In this document: positions 1 through 8,383 of the stretch, in pieces
Layout of the letters: each line of letters starts with the position of its first letter
Position numbering within the stretch: the stretch's first letter is position 1
Notes under the pieces: generated by a model
Seen by the model: only the letters and a program-made list of their open reading frames with translations
Told to the model about the DNA's origin: nothing
Databases searched by the model: none
Translations under genes and position numbers: made by a program
NCBI RefSeq assembly: GCF_020709055.1
Contig: NZ_JAJFCK010000010.1
Coordinates: forward strand, 23,603-87,602
Length of the DNA stretch: 64,000 bases
From: Ruminococcus callidus
GTDB lineage: Bacteria; Bacillota; Clostridia; Oscillospirales; Ruminococcaceae
Direction of reading: 5' to 3'

Positions 1-38
1 CCGAAAAGACGTGCATTTCATTTTGTGTGAATATGCTC
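1..38 (-). repeat. Element A, partial diverged copy (right end)
   Basis: The first 38 bases match the right-hand part of the diverged element A copy at 26965-27124 (shared core CCGAAAAGRCGTG, then ATTTCAT, ending GCTC). The other end lies outside the window. Flank at 39-41 is TAG. It begins immediately downstream of a leftward promoter (-10 at 40-45), so it would form the start of the leader of a gene to the left of the window. Confidence 0.6.
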
Positions 39-39
39 T

Positions 40-68
40 AGTATAGCATAAAACCCAGAAAAAGTCAA
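40..68 (-). promoter_or_regulatory. Leftward sigma-A-type promoter
   Basis: Read on the minus strand: -35 TTGACT (68-63), 17-nt spacer, -10 TATACT (45-40). It drives a gene outside the window; transcription would start within or next to the element A remnant. Confidence 0.6.
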
Positions 69-141
69 GAACGAGGAAATTGCGCCAACGAACGTCATTG
101 CCCGTCTCTCACGTCAAAATCCTGCGGCTTTTGTGAGTTTG

Positions 142-170
142 TTGACTTTTTTGAAAAAATATGCTATTCT
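142..170 (+). promoter_or_regulatory. Promoter of dockerin gene
   Basis: -35 TTGACT (142-147), 17-nt spacer, -10 TATTCT (165-170), about 70 bases upstream of the start codon at 239. An AAGGAGG ribosome binding site lies at 224-230. Confidence 0.6.
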
Positions 171-238
171 TATTTTGTGAAATGCGTGAATTTGTAAGCA
201 GAAAAGAATGAAACATAACTCATAAGGAGGCGTATCTT

Positions 239-1942
239 ATGAAGCGATTTTTACAGCGAACCGTTGGCATTGCCGCAGCAGCACTGCTCCTGCCATTTGC
301 CACGGCTGGACAGGCGGTACTGGCAGAAACGACTGCCGATACGGCAGTCTGCCATTCCTACACCGGCACCAACGAAGAGGCACAGAACTACATGCGCTGG
401 GCGCAGACCATGCAGTCATTTTTGACGCCGTGCAGCGATGGGACACTGATGCAGGTTCAGGCGGATTTGCAGGAGGGCTATTATATCGCACAGTATTACA
501 GCAGCGATTTCCAGCCGCTGCGTGCCGTGCGGATTGCGCAGGAGCTGCCGCTTTTCGGCGGATTCTATGCGGCGGGGGATGCCTACTATATCCTCACCGG
601 ACAGAGTCAGGCGACCGACAGCAGCGGGACACGGGAGGAGGACGATGATCTGGAGGTGTTCCGCGTCACCAAGTACGACAAGAACTGGAACCGCCTTGGG
701 AGCTGCGGCGTATACGGTGCGGATACCACTGTCCCGTTCAGTGCCGGCAGCGCCCGTATGACCGATGACGGCACGTATCTTCTGGTGCGCACCTGTCACG
801 AGATGTACAACTCAGGCGGTGTATACCACCAGTCCAACTTCACATTTCAGGTGAATATGGCGGAGATGACCGTGACGGACTATTTCACAGACACCAAGAA
901 CATGAACCACGGCTATGTCAGCCATTCCTTCAACCAGTTTCTCCAGATGGACAACGGCACTCTTGTGACCGCAGACCACGGGGACGCCTATGGCAGAGGC
1001 GTGATCTTTATGCGCTATCCCACGGACATTTCCGCCGGCACCTTCCAGAGCAATGGGGTGGAATATTTGCAGACCCTTGTCCCGGCCGGAAGCGGAAACG
1101 GCACGGGCATTTCTGTCGGCGGATTTGCCTGCATGGATGACCAGTACCTCATCGCCTATAACGCTGTGGATGATGCCGAGGAGCGCACAACGTACGCCGG
1201 AGAAAAGCGATATCATTATTTCTCCGGCAGCAAGGGCAGCTTTGACGGCAAAATGTACACTCTGCCGGAATACCGGAACATCTGCTTCTCCATGATTGAC
1301 AAGAAGGACGGCAGCTATACCAACTATCAGTGTACGGAATACGCCGAGGCGGACGGCAAGTCCGCTTCCACTCCGCAGCTTGTAACGCTGGAAAACGGCA
1401 AGTTTGTTCTGCTGTGGAGTGAGATGAACGTCGTCAGAACCGGCGAGTATATTGGCTATTCCGGCTATAACAACTATTATAGTTATGTCCCCGATCACAC
1501 CGTCTATGCCATGATCTCGGACGGGGAGGATGCCGATACTGTCTGCTTTGAGGGCGACCTCTCAGACTGCCAGCCGGTGGTGTATCAGGGCAATGTCGTC
1601 TGGTATGTGCGAAACGGCGATCAGGCGACGTTCTACCAGCTCACACCGGACGGGGAAATACAGACGAAAACAGCTGGTTATTCCCACATCTGCGAGAACG
1701 GTTCCGGCACCTGCGTGGTCTGCGGAGAAGAAGTACAGCAGCCGCCGGAAACCGTTGCCGGCGATGTCAACGGGGACGGCGTGTTTGACGGGCAGGATGC
1801 AGCGGTTTTGCAGGAATTTCTTCTCGGCGAATCGCCGGTCATGGAGAACCCGTCCCGTGCCGACTGGAACGGGGACGGCACTTTGGATGCCTTTGACTTG
1901 GCGCTTATGCGTCAGGCATTGTGCGGGAATCACGAGGAATAA
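239..1942 (+). CDS. Secreted dockerin-containing protein of unknown function
   Basis: 567 residues with a clear Sec signal peptide (KR, hydrophobic stretch to about residue 24, AxA-type cleavage near residue 30) and a C-terminal type I dockerin from about residue 506. Two dockerin repeats are visible: GDVNGDGVFDGQDAAVL and ADWNGDGTLDAFDLALM, each with the Asp/Asn calcium loop. Just before them is a Cys/His motif (HICENGSGTCVVCG) often seen as a small linker module in clostridial surface proteins. The large middle part (about 40-480) has repeated Trp/Tyr/Gly-rich segments suggestive of a beta-propeller or beta-sandwich, but I recognise no catalytic family. A dockerin implies docking onto a cohesin scaffoldin outside the cell; no cohesin is in this window. 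Start is fixed by AAGGAGG. The TAA stop is part of an element A target duplication. Confidence 0.85.
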   Translation: MKRFLQRTVGIAAAALLLPFATAGQAVLAETTADTAVCHSYTGTNEEAQNYMRWAQTMQSFLTPCSDGTLMQVQADLQEGYYIAQYYSSDFQPLRAVRIAQELPLFGGFYAAGDAYYILTGQSQATDSSGTREEDDDLEVFRVTKYDKNWNRLGSCGVYGADTTVPFSAGSARMTDDGTYLLVRTCHEMYNSGGVYHQSNFTFQVNMAEMTVTDYFTDTKNMNHGYVSHSFNQFLQMDNGTLVTADHGDAYGRGVIFMRYPTDISAGTFQSNGVEYLQTLVPAGSGNGTGISVGGFACMDDQYLIAYNAVDDAEERTTYAGEKRYHYFSGSKGSFDGKMYTLPEYRNICFSMIDKKDGSYTNYQCTEYAEADGKSASTPQLVTLENGKFVLLWSEMNVVRTGEYIGYSGYNNYYSYVPDHTVYAMISDGEDADTVCFEGDLSDCQPVVYQGNVVWYVRNGDQATFYQLTPDGEIQTKTAGYSHICENGSGTCVVCGEEVQQPPETVAGDVNGDGVFDGQDAAVLQEFLLGESPVMENPSRADWNGDGTLDAFDLALMRQALCGNHEE

Positions 1943-2102
1943 GAGCTCGTGTTCATAGGCGTCTATCTACGTCTTTTCGGCAAATTTTGTTGCATACTGC
2001 GTTAAAAATTCTTGCCATACGAAAGTATGCCTGCAAATTTTTGCCTTGTCTGCAAAAAAATTTGCTCGAAAATCCGCATATATTTCCTACGAACACAAGC
2101 TC
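1943..2102 (+). mobile_element. Element A copy 1 (MITE-like), in a stop codon
   Basis: 160-bp imperfect palindrome beginning GAGCTCGTGTTCATAGG and ending, inverted, GAGCTTGTGTTCGTAGG. It is bounded by TAA on both sides (1940-1942 and 2103-2105), a 3-bp target duplication; the left TAA is the stop of the dockerin gene. The centre is a hairpin CATAC-GAAA-GTATG. There is no open reading frame. It differs from the copy at 29616 at about 2 positions and from the copy at 41884 at about 4. Confidence 0.9.
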
Positions 2103-2105
2103 TAA

Positions 2106-2147
2106 AAAAGCTGCTGCACAGGCCTGCTTTCTGTGCGGCAGCGTTTT
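2106..2147. terminator. Bidirectional intrinsic terminator
   Basis: Stem GCTGC(T)GCACAG / CTGTGC(G)GCAGC between the dockerin gene and the convergent MATE gene. On the minus strand it is followed by a run of six T; on the plus strand by GTTTTGTCTG, weaker. Confidence 0.75.
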
Positions 2148-2152
2148 GTCTG

Positions 2153-3484
2153 TTATGCCCTTTTGCGCCACTTCTGTGTACAGTACTCCGAAAAGGAGAT
2201 GACGAAGTTGGAGAGCCAGCCGATGGGGACAGCCACCCAGACCATCTGGATACCGAACCGCGGTGCCATGGTGAATGCGAATATCACACGGATGGAGAGG
2301 TTGACCAGATTGGCAACGGTGAACATTTTCATGTCGCCGGCACCTCGGAGCAGCCCGTCTACCGCCATCTTCCAGCCGATCAGGCAGAAGAACCATCCCA
2401 TGAATGTCAGGTAGCCCTCGCCGGTGGAGAAAGCGGCATCTGTGCCGTCTGTCCCCAGAAACAGCGCCACCAGCGGACGGTGCAGAAATTCCAGACTCAG
2501 ACAGATAACGGCAGCACAGACCAGCACCATCCAGTTCGCTGCATGATAGCCCTTTACGACACGCTCCTGCTGTTTGGCTCCCAGATTCTGTGCGGTGAAC
2601 GAGGAGAGGGCATTGCCAATGGCTGCCATGGGAACGATGCAGATGGATTCCAGCCGCATTGCTGCTGAGAATCCTGCCAGCGCCTCTGAACCAAAGCTGT
2701 TTACCACGGACTGTACCAGCATCATGCCGATGGAAACAGTGGACTGCTGTAGAATGGAAGGGAGGGCGATGCGTGTCATGCGCAGCAGCTCAGGACAGCT
2801 GAACACGCCGGATTTTTCGCAGGGGAACTGACGCAGTTCCCGCAGCAGAACCACGAAAGAGAGCACCGCAGAGATGCCCTGTGCGATCAGCGTTGCCCAT
2901 GCCACACCGGCAACTCCCATGTGAAATTTCGTGACCATCAGAACGTCCAGCACCACGTTGAATACTGAAGAAAAGATGAGGAAGTACAGGGGAATGCGGG
3001 ATTTCCCCAGTGCGTTGAACATGGAGGAGAGCACATTGTACAGGAACAGAAAGGGCAGTCCCAGAAAGTAGATGTTCAGGTACTCCACCGCCATGTCCAA
3101 AACATCGGCAGGCGTTTTCAACAGGCGCATAATTCCCTGGCTAAAGGCGAGTCCCACACCGCCCAGCAGGATGCTTATGCCCAGAAACGCCAGACAGGCA
3201 GTGTAGAGGGCGAGCTTCATGCGGGCGTATTCCCTGGCGCCGAAGTAACGGCTGACAATGACGGATGTGCCGATGCCGCCGCCGATCGCCACACAGATGA
3301 AGATGTTTGTCAGCGCATAAGAGGCACCCACCGCAGCAAGTGCCTGTTCTCCCACGTATCGCCCGACGATGGCGGAATCCGCCATGGTGTACAACTGCTG
3401 AAACAGATTTCCCAGAATCATGGGGAGGGAGAATAGCAGCAGGGCGGCAGCGGGTTTCTTTTGAATGAGGTAGTCGTTTTCCAT
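2153..3484 (-). CDS. MATE family multidrug/sodium exporter
   Basis: 443 residues from the ATG at 3484, chosen because AAAGGAG lies 7 nt upstream; a longer reading to 3547 would add 21 non-homologous residues. Twelve hydrophobic segments in two halves, and the family opening LPMILGNLFQQLYTMADSAIVG, places it in the MatE (NorM/DinF-like) superfamily of cation-coupled antiporters in the plasma membrane. Substrate cannot be predicted. It is transcribed divergently from a second MATE gene at 3735; the two share the N-terminal motif (FSxPxILGNLxQQxYxxxDS) but are clearly diverged paralogues. Confidence 0.9.
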   Translation of the reverse strand: MENDYLIQKKPAAALLLFSLPMILGNLFQQLYTMADSAIVGRYVGEQALAAVGASYALTNIFICVAIGGGIGTSVIVSRYFGAREYARMKLALYTACLAFLGISILLGGVGLAFSQGIMRLLKTPADVLDMAVEYLNIYFLGLPFLFLYNVLSSMFNALGKSRIPLYFLIFSSVFNVVLDVLMVTKFHMGVAGVAWATLIAQGISAVLSFVVLLRELRQFPCEKSGVFSCPELLRMTRIALPSILQQSTVSIGMMLVQSVVNSFGSEALAGFSAAMRLESICIVPMAAIGNALSSFTAQNLGAKQQERVVKGYHAANWMVLVCAAVICLSLEFLHRPLVALFLGTDGTDAAFSTGEGYLTFMGWFFCLIGWKMAVDGLLRGAGDMKMFTVANLVNLSIRVIFAFTMAPRFGIQMVWVAVPIGWLSNFVISFSEYCTQKWRKRA

Positions 3485-3549
3485 GTTGTTGCTCCTTTGC
3501 AGCCGCTCCGGAGAAAGCGGAGCATTTGCATTTTTTGTCGTGTACATTT

Positions 3550-3579
3550 ATTATAGAACGTCCCTTGTGGAAAAATCAA
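3550..3579 (-). promoter_or_regulatory. Promoter of leftward MATE gene
   Basis: Minus strand: TTGATT (3579-3574), 18-nt spacer, TATAAT (3555-3550). Confidence 0.6.
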
Positions 3580-3615
3580 GAGTTAGATTTGAATAAGAAG
3601 TGAGCGGCGCAAAAT

Positions 3616-3644
3616 TTGACATTTCCGGAAATATCCGCTATAAT
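3616..3644 (+). promoter_or_regulatory. Promoter of rightward MATE gene
   Basis: TTGACA (3616-3621), 17-nt spacer, TATAAT (3639-3644): a consensus match. The two divergent promoters are about 35 bp apart, so a regulator could act on both. Confidence 0.75.
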
Positions 3645-3734
3645 GAAAGTGTTTGAAAAAATAGAAGCAAAACGATCGACAGCGGTTCTTCGGAGAGCCG
3701 CTGTTTCTGATGAAAGAGAGACGAGTGACAGCAT

Positions 3735-5120
3735 ATGCAGCAAAAAACAGTGGACACCAGCCGAACTGCCAAACGCTCCGACCTGATGACGGAGGGAGCA
3801 ATCTGGAAAAAGATCGTGGTATTTTCCGTTCCTCTCATTTTGGGCAATCTGCTCCAGCAGATGTACAGTACCGTGGATTCCATTATTGTGGGAAACTATG
3901 TGGGCAGCAATGCGCTGGCGGCGGTGGGTTCCAGCACAGCATTGATCAACCTGCTGATCGCCTTTAGCCAGGGGGCTTCCGTGGGTGCCGGCGTGGTGGT
4001 GTCCCAGTACATCGGCGCAAAGGATAAGCGTGGCCTGCGTGCAGCGGTGCACACGGCGCTGACCATCGCCGGCATTCTGGGGCTGGTGCTGACGGTGGCG
4101 GGTATTTTCCTGAGCCGCCAGCTTTTGATCTGGATGCAGACGCCGGCGGATGTGCTGGAAGATTCTGTGCGGTATCTTCAGGTGTACTCCGGCGGTCTGA
4201 TTTGCAGTGTGGTTTATAACATGGCGACGGGTATTCTCAATGCGGCAGGGAACTCCCGCCGTCCGCTGCTCTATCTGGGCGTTGCGTCTGTTGTCAACAT
4301 TGCGCTGGACATTCTGCTGATTGAGGGTTTTCATATGGGCGTTGAGGGCGCAGCTATCGCCACGGATGCCAGCCAGCTGGTTTCCTGTGTGCTGGCAATG
4401 GCGTTCCTTATGCGTACTAAAGCGGACTATCGGGTTTCCCTGCGCCGGCTTCGCATCCAGAAAAACGTGGCAATTCGAATCCTGAAAGTGGGACTTCCGG
4501 CTGGCATTCAGAGCATGGTCATCTCGCTTTCCAACGTGCTGGTTCAGTCCAGTGTCAACAGCTTTGGCGCTACGGAAATGGCGGGCTTCGGTGCTTACCT
4601 GAAAATTGACGGGTTCAATATCCTGCCGGTGCTGAGCATCAGCATGGCGAGCACCACCTTTGTGGGGCAAAACTATGGCGCCGGAAAAATCGACCGTGTG
4701 AAAAAGGGTATGTGGGTCACGCTGCTGATCGGGCTGGTGTATACTGTGGCGCTGGGCATTCTGCTGTCCATTTTTTCCGAACCGGTCATGCGCCTGTTCA
4801 CTGATGATACGGCGGTGATCGAGAGCGGAAAACAGGTGATGCGCTATTTCTGTCCTTTTTATTTCCTGCTGAGCATTCTGTACGGTTTGGTGGGAACGGT
4901 GCGTGGAACGGGAAAGAGTATTCCGCCTATGGTGGTGCTGCTGTTTTCGTTCTGCGTGTTCCGCATTTTCTGGATTCAGCTTGCCGTGCCTCAGTTCGGC
5001 TCCAGCCGGGGCGTCTATGTGCTGTATCCCATCTCCTGGACGATTGGCGCAGTTTCCATGGTGCTGTATGCGTGGAAAGGGAAATGGCTGACATCTGCGT
5101 CGAAACTGTGTAGAAAATGA
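3735..5120 (+). CDS. MATE family exporter (second paralogue)
   Basis: 461 residues, about twelve membrane segments, with the MatE family opening (VPLILGNLLQQMYSTVDSII) and the internal second-half repeat (LPAGIQSMVISLSNVLVQSS). Predicted cation/drug antiporter of the plasma membrane. The ATG at 3735 has a weak GAGAG upstream; a later Met (residue 18) lacks any ribosome binding site. It faces the MATE gene at 2153-3484 and ends at a strong terminator, so it is monocistronic. Substrate unknown. Confidence 0.9.
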   Translation: MQQKTVDTSRTAKRSDLMTEGAIWKKIVVFSVPLILGNLLQQMYSTVDSIIVGNYVGSNALAAVGSSTALINLLIAFSQGASVGAGVVVSQYIGAKDKRGLRAAVHTALTIAGILGLVLTVAGIFLSRQLLIWMQTPADVLEDSVRYLQVYSGGLICSVVYNMATGILNAAGNSRRPLLYLGVASVVNIALDILLIEGFHMGVEGAAIATDASQLVSCVLAMAFLMRTKADYRVSLRRLRIQKNVAIRILKVGLPAGIQSMVISLSNVLVQSSVNSFGATEMAGFGAYLKIDGFNILPVLSISMASTTFVGQNYGAGKIDRVKKGMWVTLLIGLVYTVALGILLSIFSEPVMRLFTDDTAVIESGKQVMRYFCPFYFLLSILYGLVGTVRGTGKSIPPMVVLLFSFCVFRIFWIQLAVPQFGSSRGVYVLYPISWTIGAVSMVLYAWKGKWLTSASKLCRK

Positions 5121-5133
5121 GACGGTTTCAATG

Positions 5134-5163
5134 TGCTCCGGTGGCGACATCGGAGCATTTTTT
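5134..5163 (+). terminator. Intrinsic terminator
   Basis: Stem TGCTCCG / CGGAGCA with a 10-nt loop followed by six T. Confidence 0.85.
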
Positions 5164-5194
5164 GCGTAATCAACCAAAATTGTGAATAAAAAGG

Positions 5195-5223
5195 TTGACA
5201 ACTAAAAATGCTTGTGGTATAAT
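5195..5223 (+). promoter_or_regulatory. Promoter of response regulator
   Basis: TTGACA (5195-5200), 17-nt spacer, TATAAT (5218-5223), a perfect consensus. Confidence 0.8.
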
Positions 5224-5264
5224 AGATGTCGAATTTGGACGGCTGAAAGGAAGCGACAGGTGGA

Positions 5265-6080
5265 ATGGTGATTATTGCGGTGGATGATGAGTGGATGGCG
5301 CTGGAACATGCGGTGTCTGTGATTTGTGCAGCTGCACCGGGCGCAGAGGTACACGCCTTTCGAAACGCTGAGGCAGCCATGCGATATGCAAAGGCGCATG
5401 TCATTCATGTGGCGTTTCTGGACATCCACATGCCAAAGGTGGGCGGGTTGGAGCTGGCGCAGCAGCTGAAAGCGCAGTTTCCGGAGATCAATCTGATTTT
5501 TGCCACAGGGTATACCCGTTATATGCCGGAGGCGTTCCGGCTGCGTGCCAGCGGCTATCTGCTGAAACCGCTGGCGGAGGAGTCGGTGCAGGAGGAACTG
5601 GAAAATCTGCGCAATCCGGTGCTTGCTTCGCTGCGACAGGCGCCGATCTATGTGCAGACATTCGGAAACTTTGAGATTTTCGTACACGGAAAAGCGGTGC
5701 ACTTCTCCCGCAAAAAGGCGAAGGAATGTCTGGCGTATCTCATCGACCGGAACGGCGCCAATGTAGAAACGGCAGAGCTGAGCGCCATTCTTTGGGATGC
5801 CTCGGAGAATAGCCACTCGCTGCAAAAGCAGGTGCAAACCGTGATCTCCTGCATGCTCCGTGCGCTGCGGGAGGCTGGCGCAGAGGAGATCATCCGGAAG
5901 AACTGGGGCAGCATGGCGATTGATGTGGCGCTGGTAGAGTGTGATTACTACCACCTGCTGCATGGGGATGCAGCAGCAGTGCAGGCTTTCTCCGGCGAGT
6001 ATATGACCAACTATCGCTGGGCAGAGGGGACTGCTGGCTTTTTGTATGAGAAATACGCACATGAAAGCGTGCGTGCATAG
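5265..6080 (+). CDS. Orphan response regulator with SARP-like output domain
   Basis: 271 residues. Residues 1-115 form a receiver domain with the acidic pair D7-D8, phospho-acceptor D53 (FLDIHMP), T81 and K101 (LLKP). Residues about 127-235 resemble the winged-helix of SARP/OmpR-type activators (start FGNFEIFVHGKAVHFSRKKA), a fusion found in Firmicutes. It would bind DNA upon phosphorylation, but there is no histidine kinase gene next to it. It is flanked by its own promoter and terminator, and the next genes encode the two-adaptor ABC exporter; regulation of that operon is possible but only inferred. AAAGGA lies 14 nt before the ATG. Confidence 0.8.
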   Translation: MVIIAVDDEWMALEHAVSVICAAAPGAEVHAFRNAEAAMRYAKAHVIHVAFLDIHMPKVGGLELAQQLKAQFPEINLIFATGYTRYMPEAFRLRASGYLLKPLAEESVQEELENLRNPVLASLRQAPIYVQTFGNFEIFVHGKAVHFSRKKAKECLAYLIDRNGANVETAELSAILWDASENSHSLQKQVQTVISCMLRALREAGAEEIIRKNWGSMAIDVALVECDYYHLLHGDAAAVQAFSGEYMTNYRWAEGTAGFLYEKYAHESVRA

Positions 6081-6089
6081 CGAAGAAGG

Positions 6090-6125
6090 GAGCAGTTTTT
6101 GGCAGGCAAAAACTGCTCTTATTTT
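6090..6125 (+). terminator. Intrinsic terminator
   Basis: Twelve-bp stem GAGCAGTTTTTG / CAAAAACTGCTC followed by TTATTTT. Confidence 0.85.
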
Positions 6126-6159
6126 CATAGAATATTTTTGCGAAAACCACGAATAGTTC

Positions 6160-6188
6160 TTGACAAGGTGCTGGAACTATGCTATACT
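6160..6188 (+). promoter_or_regulatory. Promoter of the two-adaptor ABC operon
   Basis: TTGACA (6160-6165), 17-nt spacer, TATACT (6183-6188). Confidence 0.75.
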
Positions 6189-6270
6189 GGTTTCACTGTT
6201 GTATGATATGTGCAACGGATAAAACAGAGAAGTTGATTCTGACCCGGTGACAGAAAGGAACGGATGGGAT

Positions 6271-7689
6271 ATGAAAAAGTCAAAGAAGATTCTCATTGGT
6301 GCAGCGGCTTGTGCGACAGCTGCTGCCGTGTGTGTGTCTGGCGTGCTGATCTGGCATCATGCCGAAAAGAAGACGGATACGGACGGACTGGCATATGTTT
6401 GTCCGGTTTCCGATGTAAATACCGCTGCTGCTGTGATTTCCGACATGCAGTTTTCCGGCGTGGTCGTGCCGCAGGAGACCAAGGAAATCAAGGTGGACAC
6501 CAGCAAGACCATTTCCGAGGTTCTGGTGCAGGAGGGCGACCATGTTGATGCCGGCGCACCGCTGTTCACCTATGATGTGGAGTCCATGCAGCTGGAACTG
6601 GCGCAGGGCAATGTGGAGATCGAGCGGATGCAGAACGAGATCAGCTCCAGCCAGCAGCAGATCAGCCAGCTGGAGAGCGAGAAGAAGAACGCCAGCGCAG
6701 ACGACCAGCTCTCCTATACCACACAGATCCAGTCCCTCCAGACGGATATTGCCAAGACGCAGTATGACATCAAGACCAAGAAAATCGAGCTGGAAAAGCT
6801 TCAGAATACCATTGACCACGCCACCATCACCTCGGACATCGCCGGAACGGTGCAGTCCCTCAAGACCACGGAGCAGCTGCAGAGCGAGGGCGGTGATGTG
6901 CTGATGAAGGTGATGTCCGACGGCGAATTTCGTGTCAAGTGCAACGCCAATGAACAGAACGTCTACATGCTCTCCAAGGATGAGGCGATGACGGCGCACT
7001 CCCGTATCAATGATGACACGTGGAGCGGTACCATCTCGGAGATCAGCTCGGAGGCGGAAACCAGTTCCAACAACAACATGTACTACGGCTCCAGTGATGA
7101 GATGACGACCACTTCCAAGTATCCGTTCTATGTCAAGCTGGATTCCGGCGAGGGACTGATGCTGGGACAGCATCTGCTGGTGACACCGGAGGTTGAAAGC
7201 ACCGTGGAGAAGAGCGGTATCTGGCTCTATCAGGACTATGTGCTGACCGATGATGACGGCGGGAGTTATGTTTGGGCAGCAGATGATAAGGGACGCTTGG
7301 AAAAGCGGAAGGTGACGCTGGGCGAGAGCGACGAAAGCATGGGCGACTGCAAGATCGCCAGCGGACTCTCCGAGGACGACCTCATTGCATTTCCGGCGGA
7401 CGACTATCAGGAGGGCATGCGCACCACCACCAATGCTGACGAGATCTCTCAGCAGGATGACGGCGATATTCAGGACGGCAGTGTGTACGATGAGAGCGGC
7501 AACCCTGTGGACATCGGCGGTGACGGCGGGATCTACGGCGAGGACGGCAGCGTAATTTCCGGCGGAGAAGACAGCGCCGCAGACGGCGTGGACTCCAGTA
7601 TAGATGATAGCTACCTGATCGATGGTGAGGACAGTGGAGCAGCTGACGCAGCCCAGCCGGAAGAAGGCGGTGAGAGCGATGGTAATTGA
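6271..7689 (+). CDS. Membrane-fusion (HlyD/MacA-like) protein 1
   Basis: 472 residues from ATG 6271 (MKKSKKIL...), the usual short basic N-terminus before a single membrane anchor (about residues 7-28); a GTG at 6247 would add eight residues. A biotinyl-lipoyl half-site (VLVQEGDHVDAGAPLF), a coiled-coil hairpin (about 95-175), the second half-site and a beta-barrel follow, as in MacA/HlyD adaptors. The last about 85 residues are Gly/Asp/Ser-rich and acidic, probably disordered outside the membrane. The stop overlaps the start of the ATPase gene. Predicted adaptor of an ABC exporter or MacB-type mechanotransmission complex. Confidence 0.85.
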   Translation: MKKSKKILIGAAACATAAAVCVSGVLIWHHAEKKTDTDGLAYVCPVSDVNTAAAVISDMQFSGVVVPQETKEIKVDTSKTISEVLVQEGDHVDAGAPLFTYDVESMQLELAQGNVEIERMQNEISSSQQQISQLESEKKNASADDQLSYTTQIQSLQTDIAKTQYDIKTKKIELEKLQNTIDHATITSDIAGTVQSLKTTEQLQSEGGDVLMKVMSDGEFRVKCNANEQNVYMLSKDEAMTAHSRINDDTWSGTISEISSEAETSSNNNMYYGSSDEMTTTSKYPFYVKLDSGEGLMLGQHLLVTPEVESTVEKSGIWLYQDYVLTDDDGGSYVWAADDKGRLEKRKVTLGESDESMGDCKIASGLSEDDLIAFPADDYQEGMRTTTNADEISQQDDGDIQDGSVYDESGNPVDIGGDGGIYGEDGSVISGGEDSAADGVDSSIDDSYLIDGEDSGAADAAQPEEGGESDGN

Positions 7690-8383
7690 ATTGCATGACA
7701 TCTGCAAATCCTATTTGCAGGGAAAAGAACAGGTTCCCGTGCTGCATCACATTGATCTCGATGTGGCAGAGGGGGAATATCTGGCAATCATGGGACCGTC
7801 CGGTTCCGGTAAGTCCACACTGATGAATATCATCGGACTGCTGGATCAGCAGACCAGCGGTTCGTATTTCTTTGACGGACGGGATATGACGCAGTGCAGC
7901 GACAATCAGCTCTCAGACATCCGCAACCAGAAGATCGGATTTGTCTTTCAGAATTTCAACCTGCTGCCCCGCCAGTCCGTGCTGGAAAATGTGGCGCTTC
8001 CGCTGCTCTATGCCGGCGTGCGAAAGAAAGACCGGCTGGTGCGGGCACGGGAGATGCTGGAACGTGTGGGACTGGCGGAACGGGTGCAGTTCCGCCCCAC
8101 GCAGCTTTCCGGCGGACAGAAACAGCGTGTGGCAATTGCACGGGCGATGGTGAGTCACCCCAGACTGCTGCTGGCGGACGAGCCGACCGGTGCACTGGAC
8201 ACCCGTTCCGGCGAACAGATCATGGAGCTGTTTCATCAGCTTCACGCAGAGGGCGTTACCATTGTTATGATTACCCACGAACCGGAAATTGCCGGTCATG
8301 CAGAACGTGTGGTGACCATTCGGGACGGCAGGCTGGAAAACGGCAGCTTTTCCGAAACAGAACAGGAGGGTGAGGCATCATGA
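7679..8383 (+). CDS. ABC transporter ATPase, MacB/LolD type
   Basis: 234 residues starting at ATG 7679, inside the end of the preceding gene. Walker A GPSGSGKST (residues about 39-47), Q-loop FQNFNLLP, signature [14 protein letters not shown], Walker B LLLADEPTGALD and switch His (MITHEPE) are all present. It belongs to the MacB/LolD/FtsE-like class that pairs with FtsX-type permeases such as the gene at 10168. The stop overlaps the next start by four bases (ATGA), implying translational coupling. Confidence 0.93.
   Translation: MVIELHDICKSYLQGKEQVPVLHHIDLDVAEGEYLAIMGPSGSGKSTLMNIIGLLDQQTSGSYFFDGRDMTQCSDNQLSDIRNQKIGFVFQNFNLLPRQSVLENVALPLLYAGVRKKDRLVRAREMLERVGLAERVQFRPTQLSGGQKQRVAIARAMVSHPRLLLADEPTGALDTRSGEQIMELFHQLHAEGVTIVMITHEPEIAGHAERVVTIRDGRLENGSFSETEQEGEAS

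Noticed and set aside
2103..2150. Element A as the actual transcription terminator of the host genes
   Set aside because: The young copies have no T-tract after a G+C-rich stem, and at copy 1 a separate intrinsic terminator lies just beyond the element; in the MBOAT and spoIVA cases the element lies within a likely operon.
1953..2202. Open frames running through element A
   Set aside because: The element is palindromic and carries no conserved frame; frames are interrupted or shifted in the other copies.
3576..5201. Minus-strand open frame of about 540 codons opposite the second MATE gene
   Set aside because: Composition is His/Gln-rich and nonsensical; the plus-strand MATE gene explains the region.
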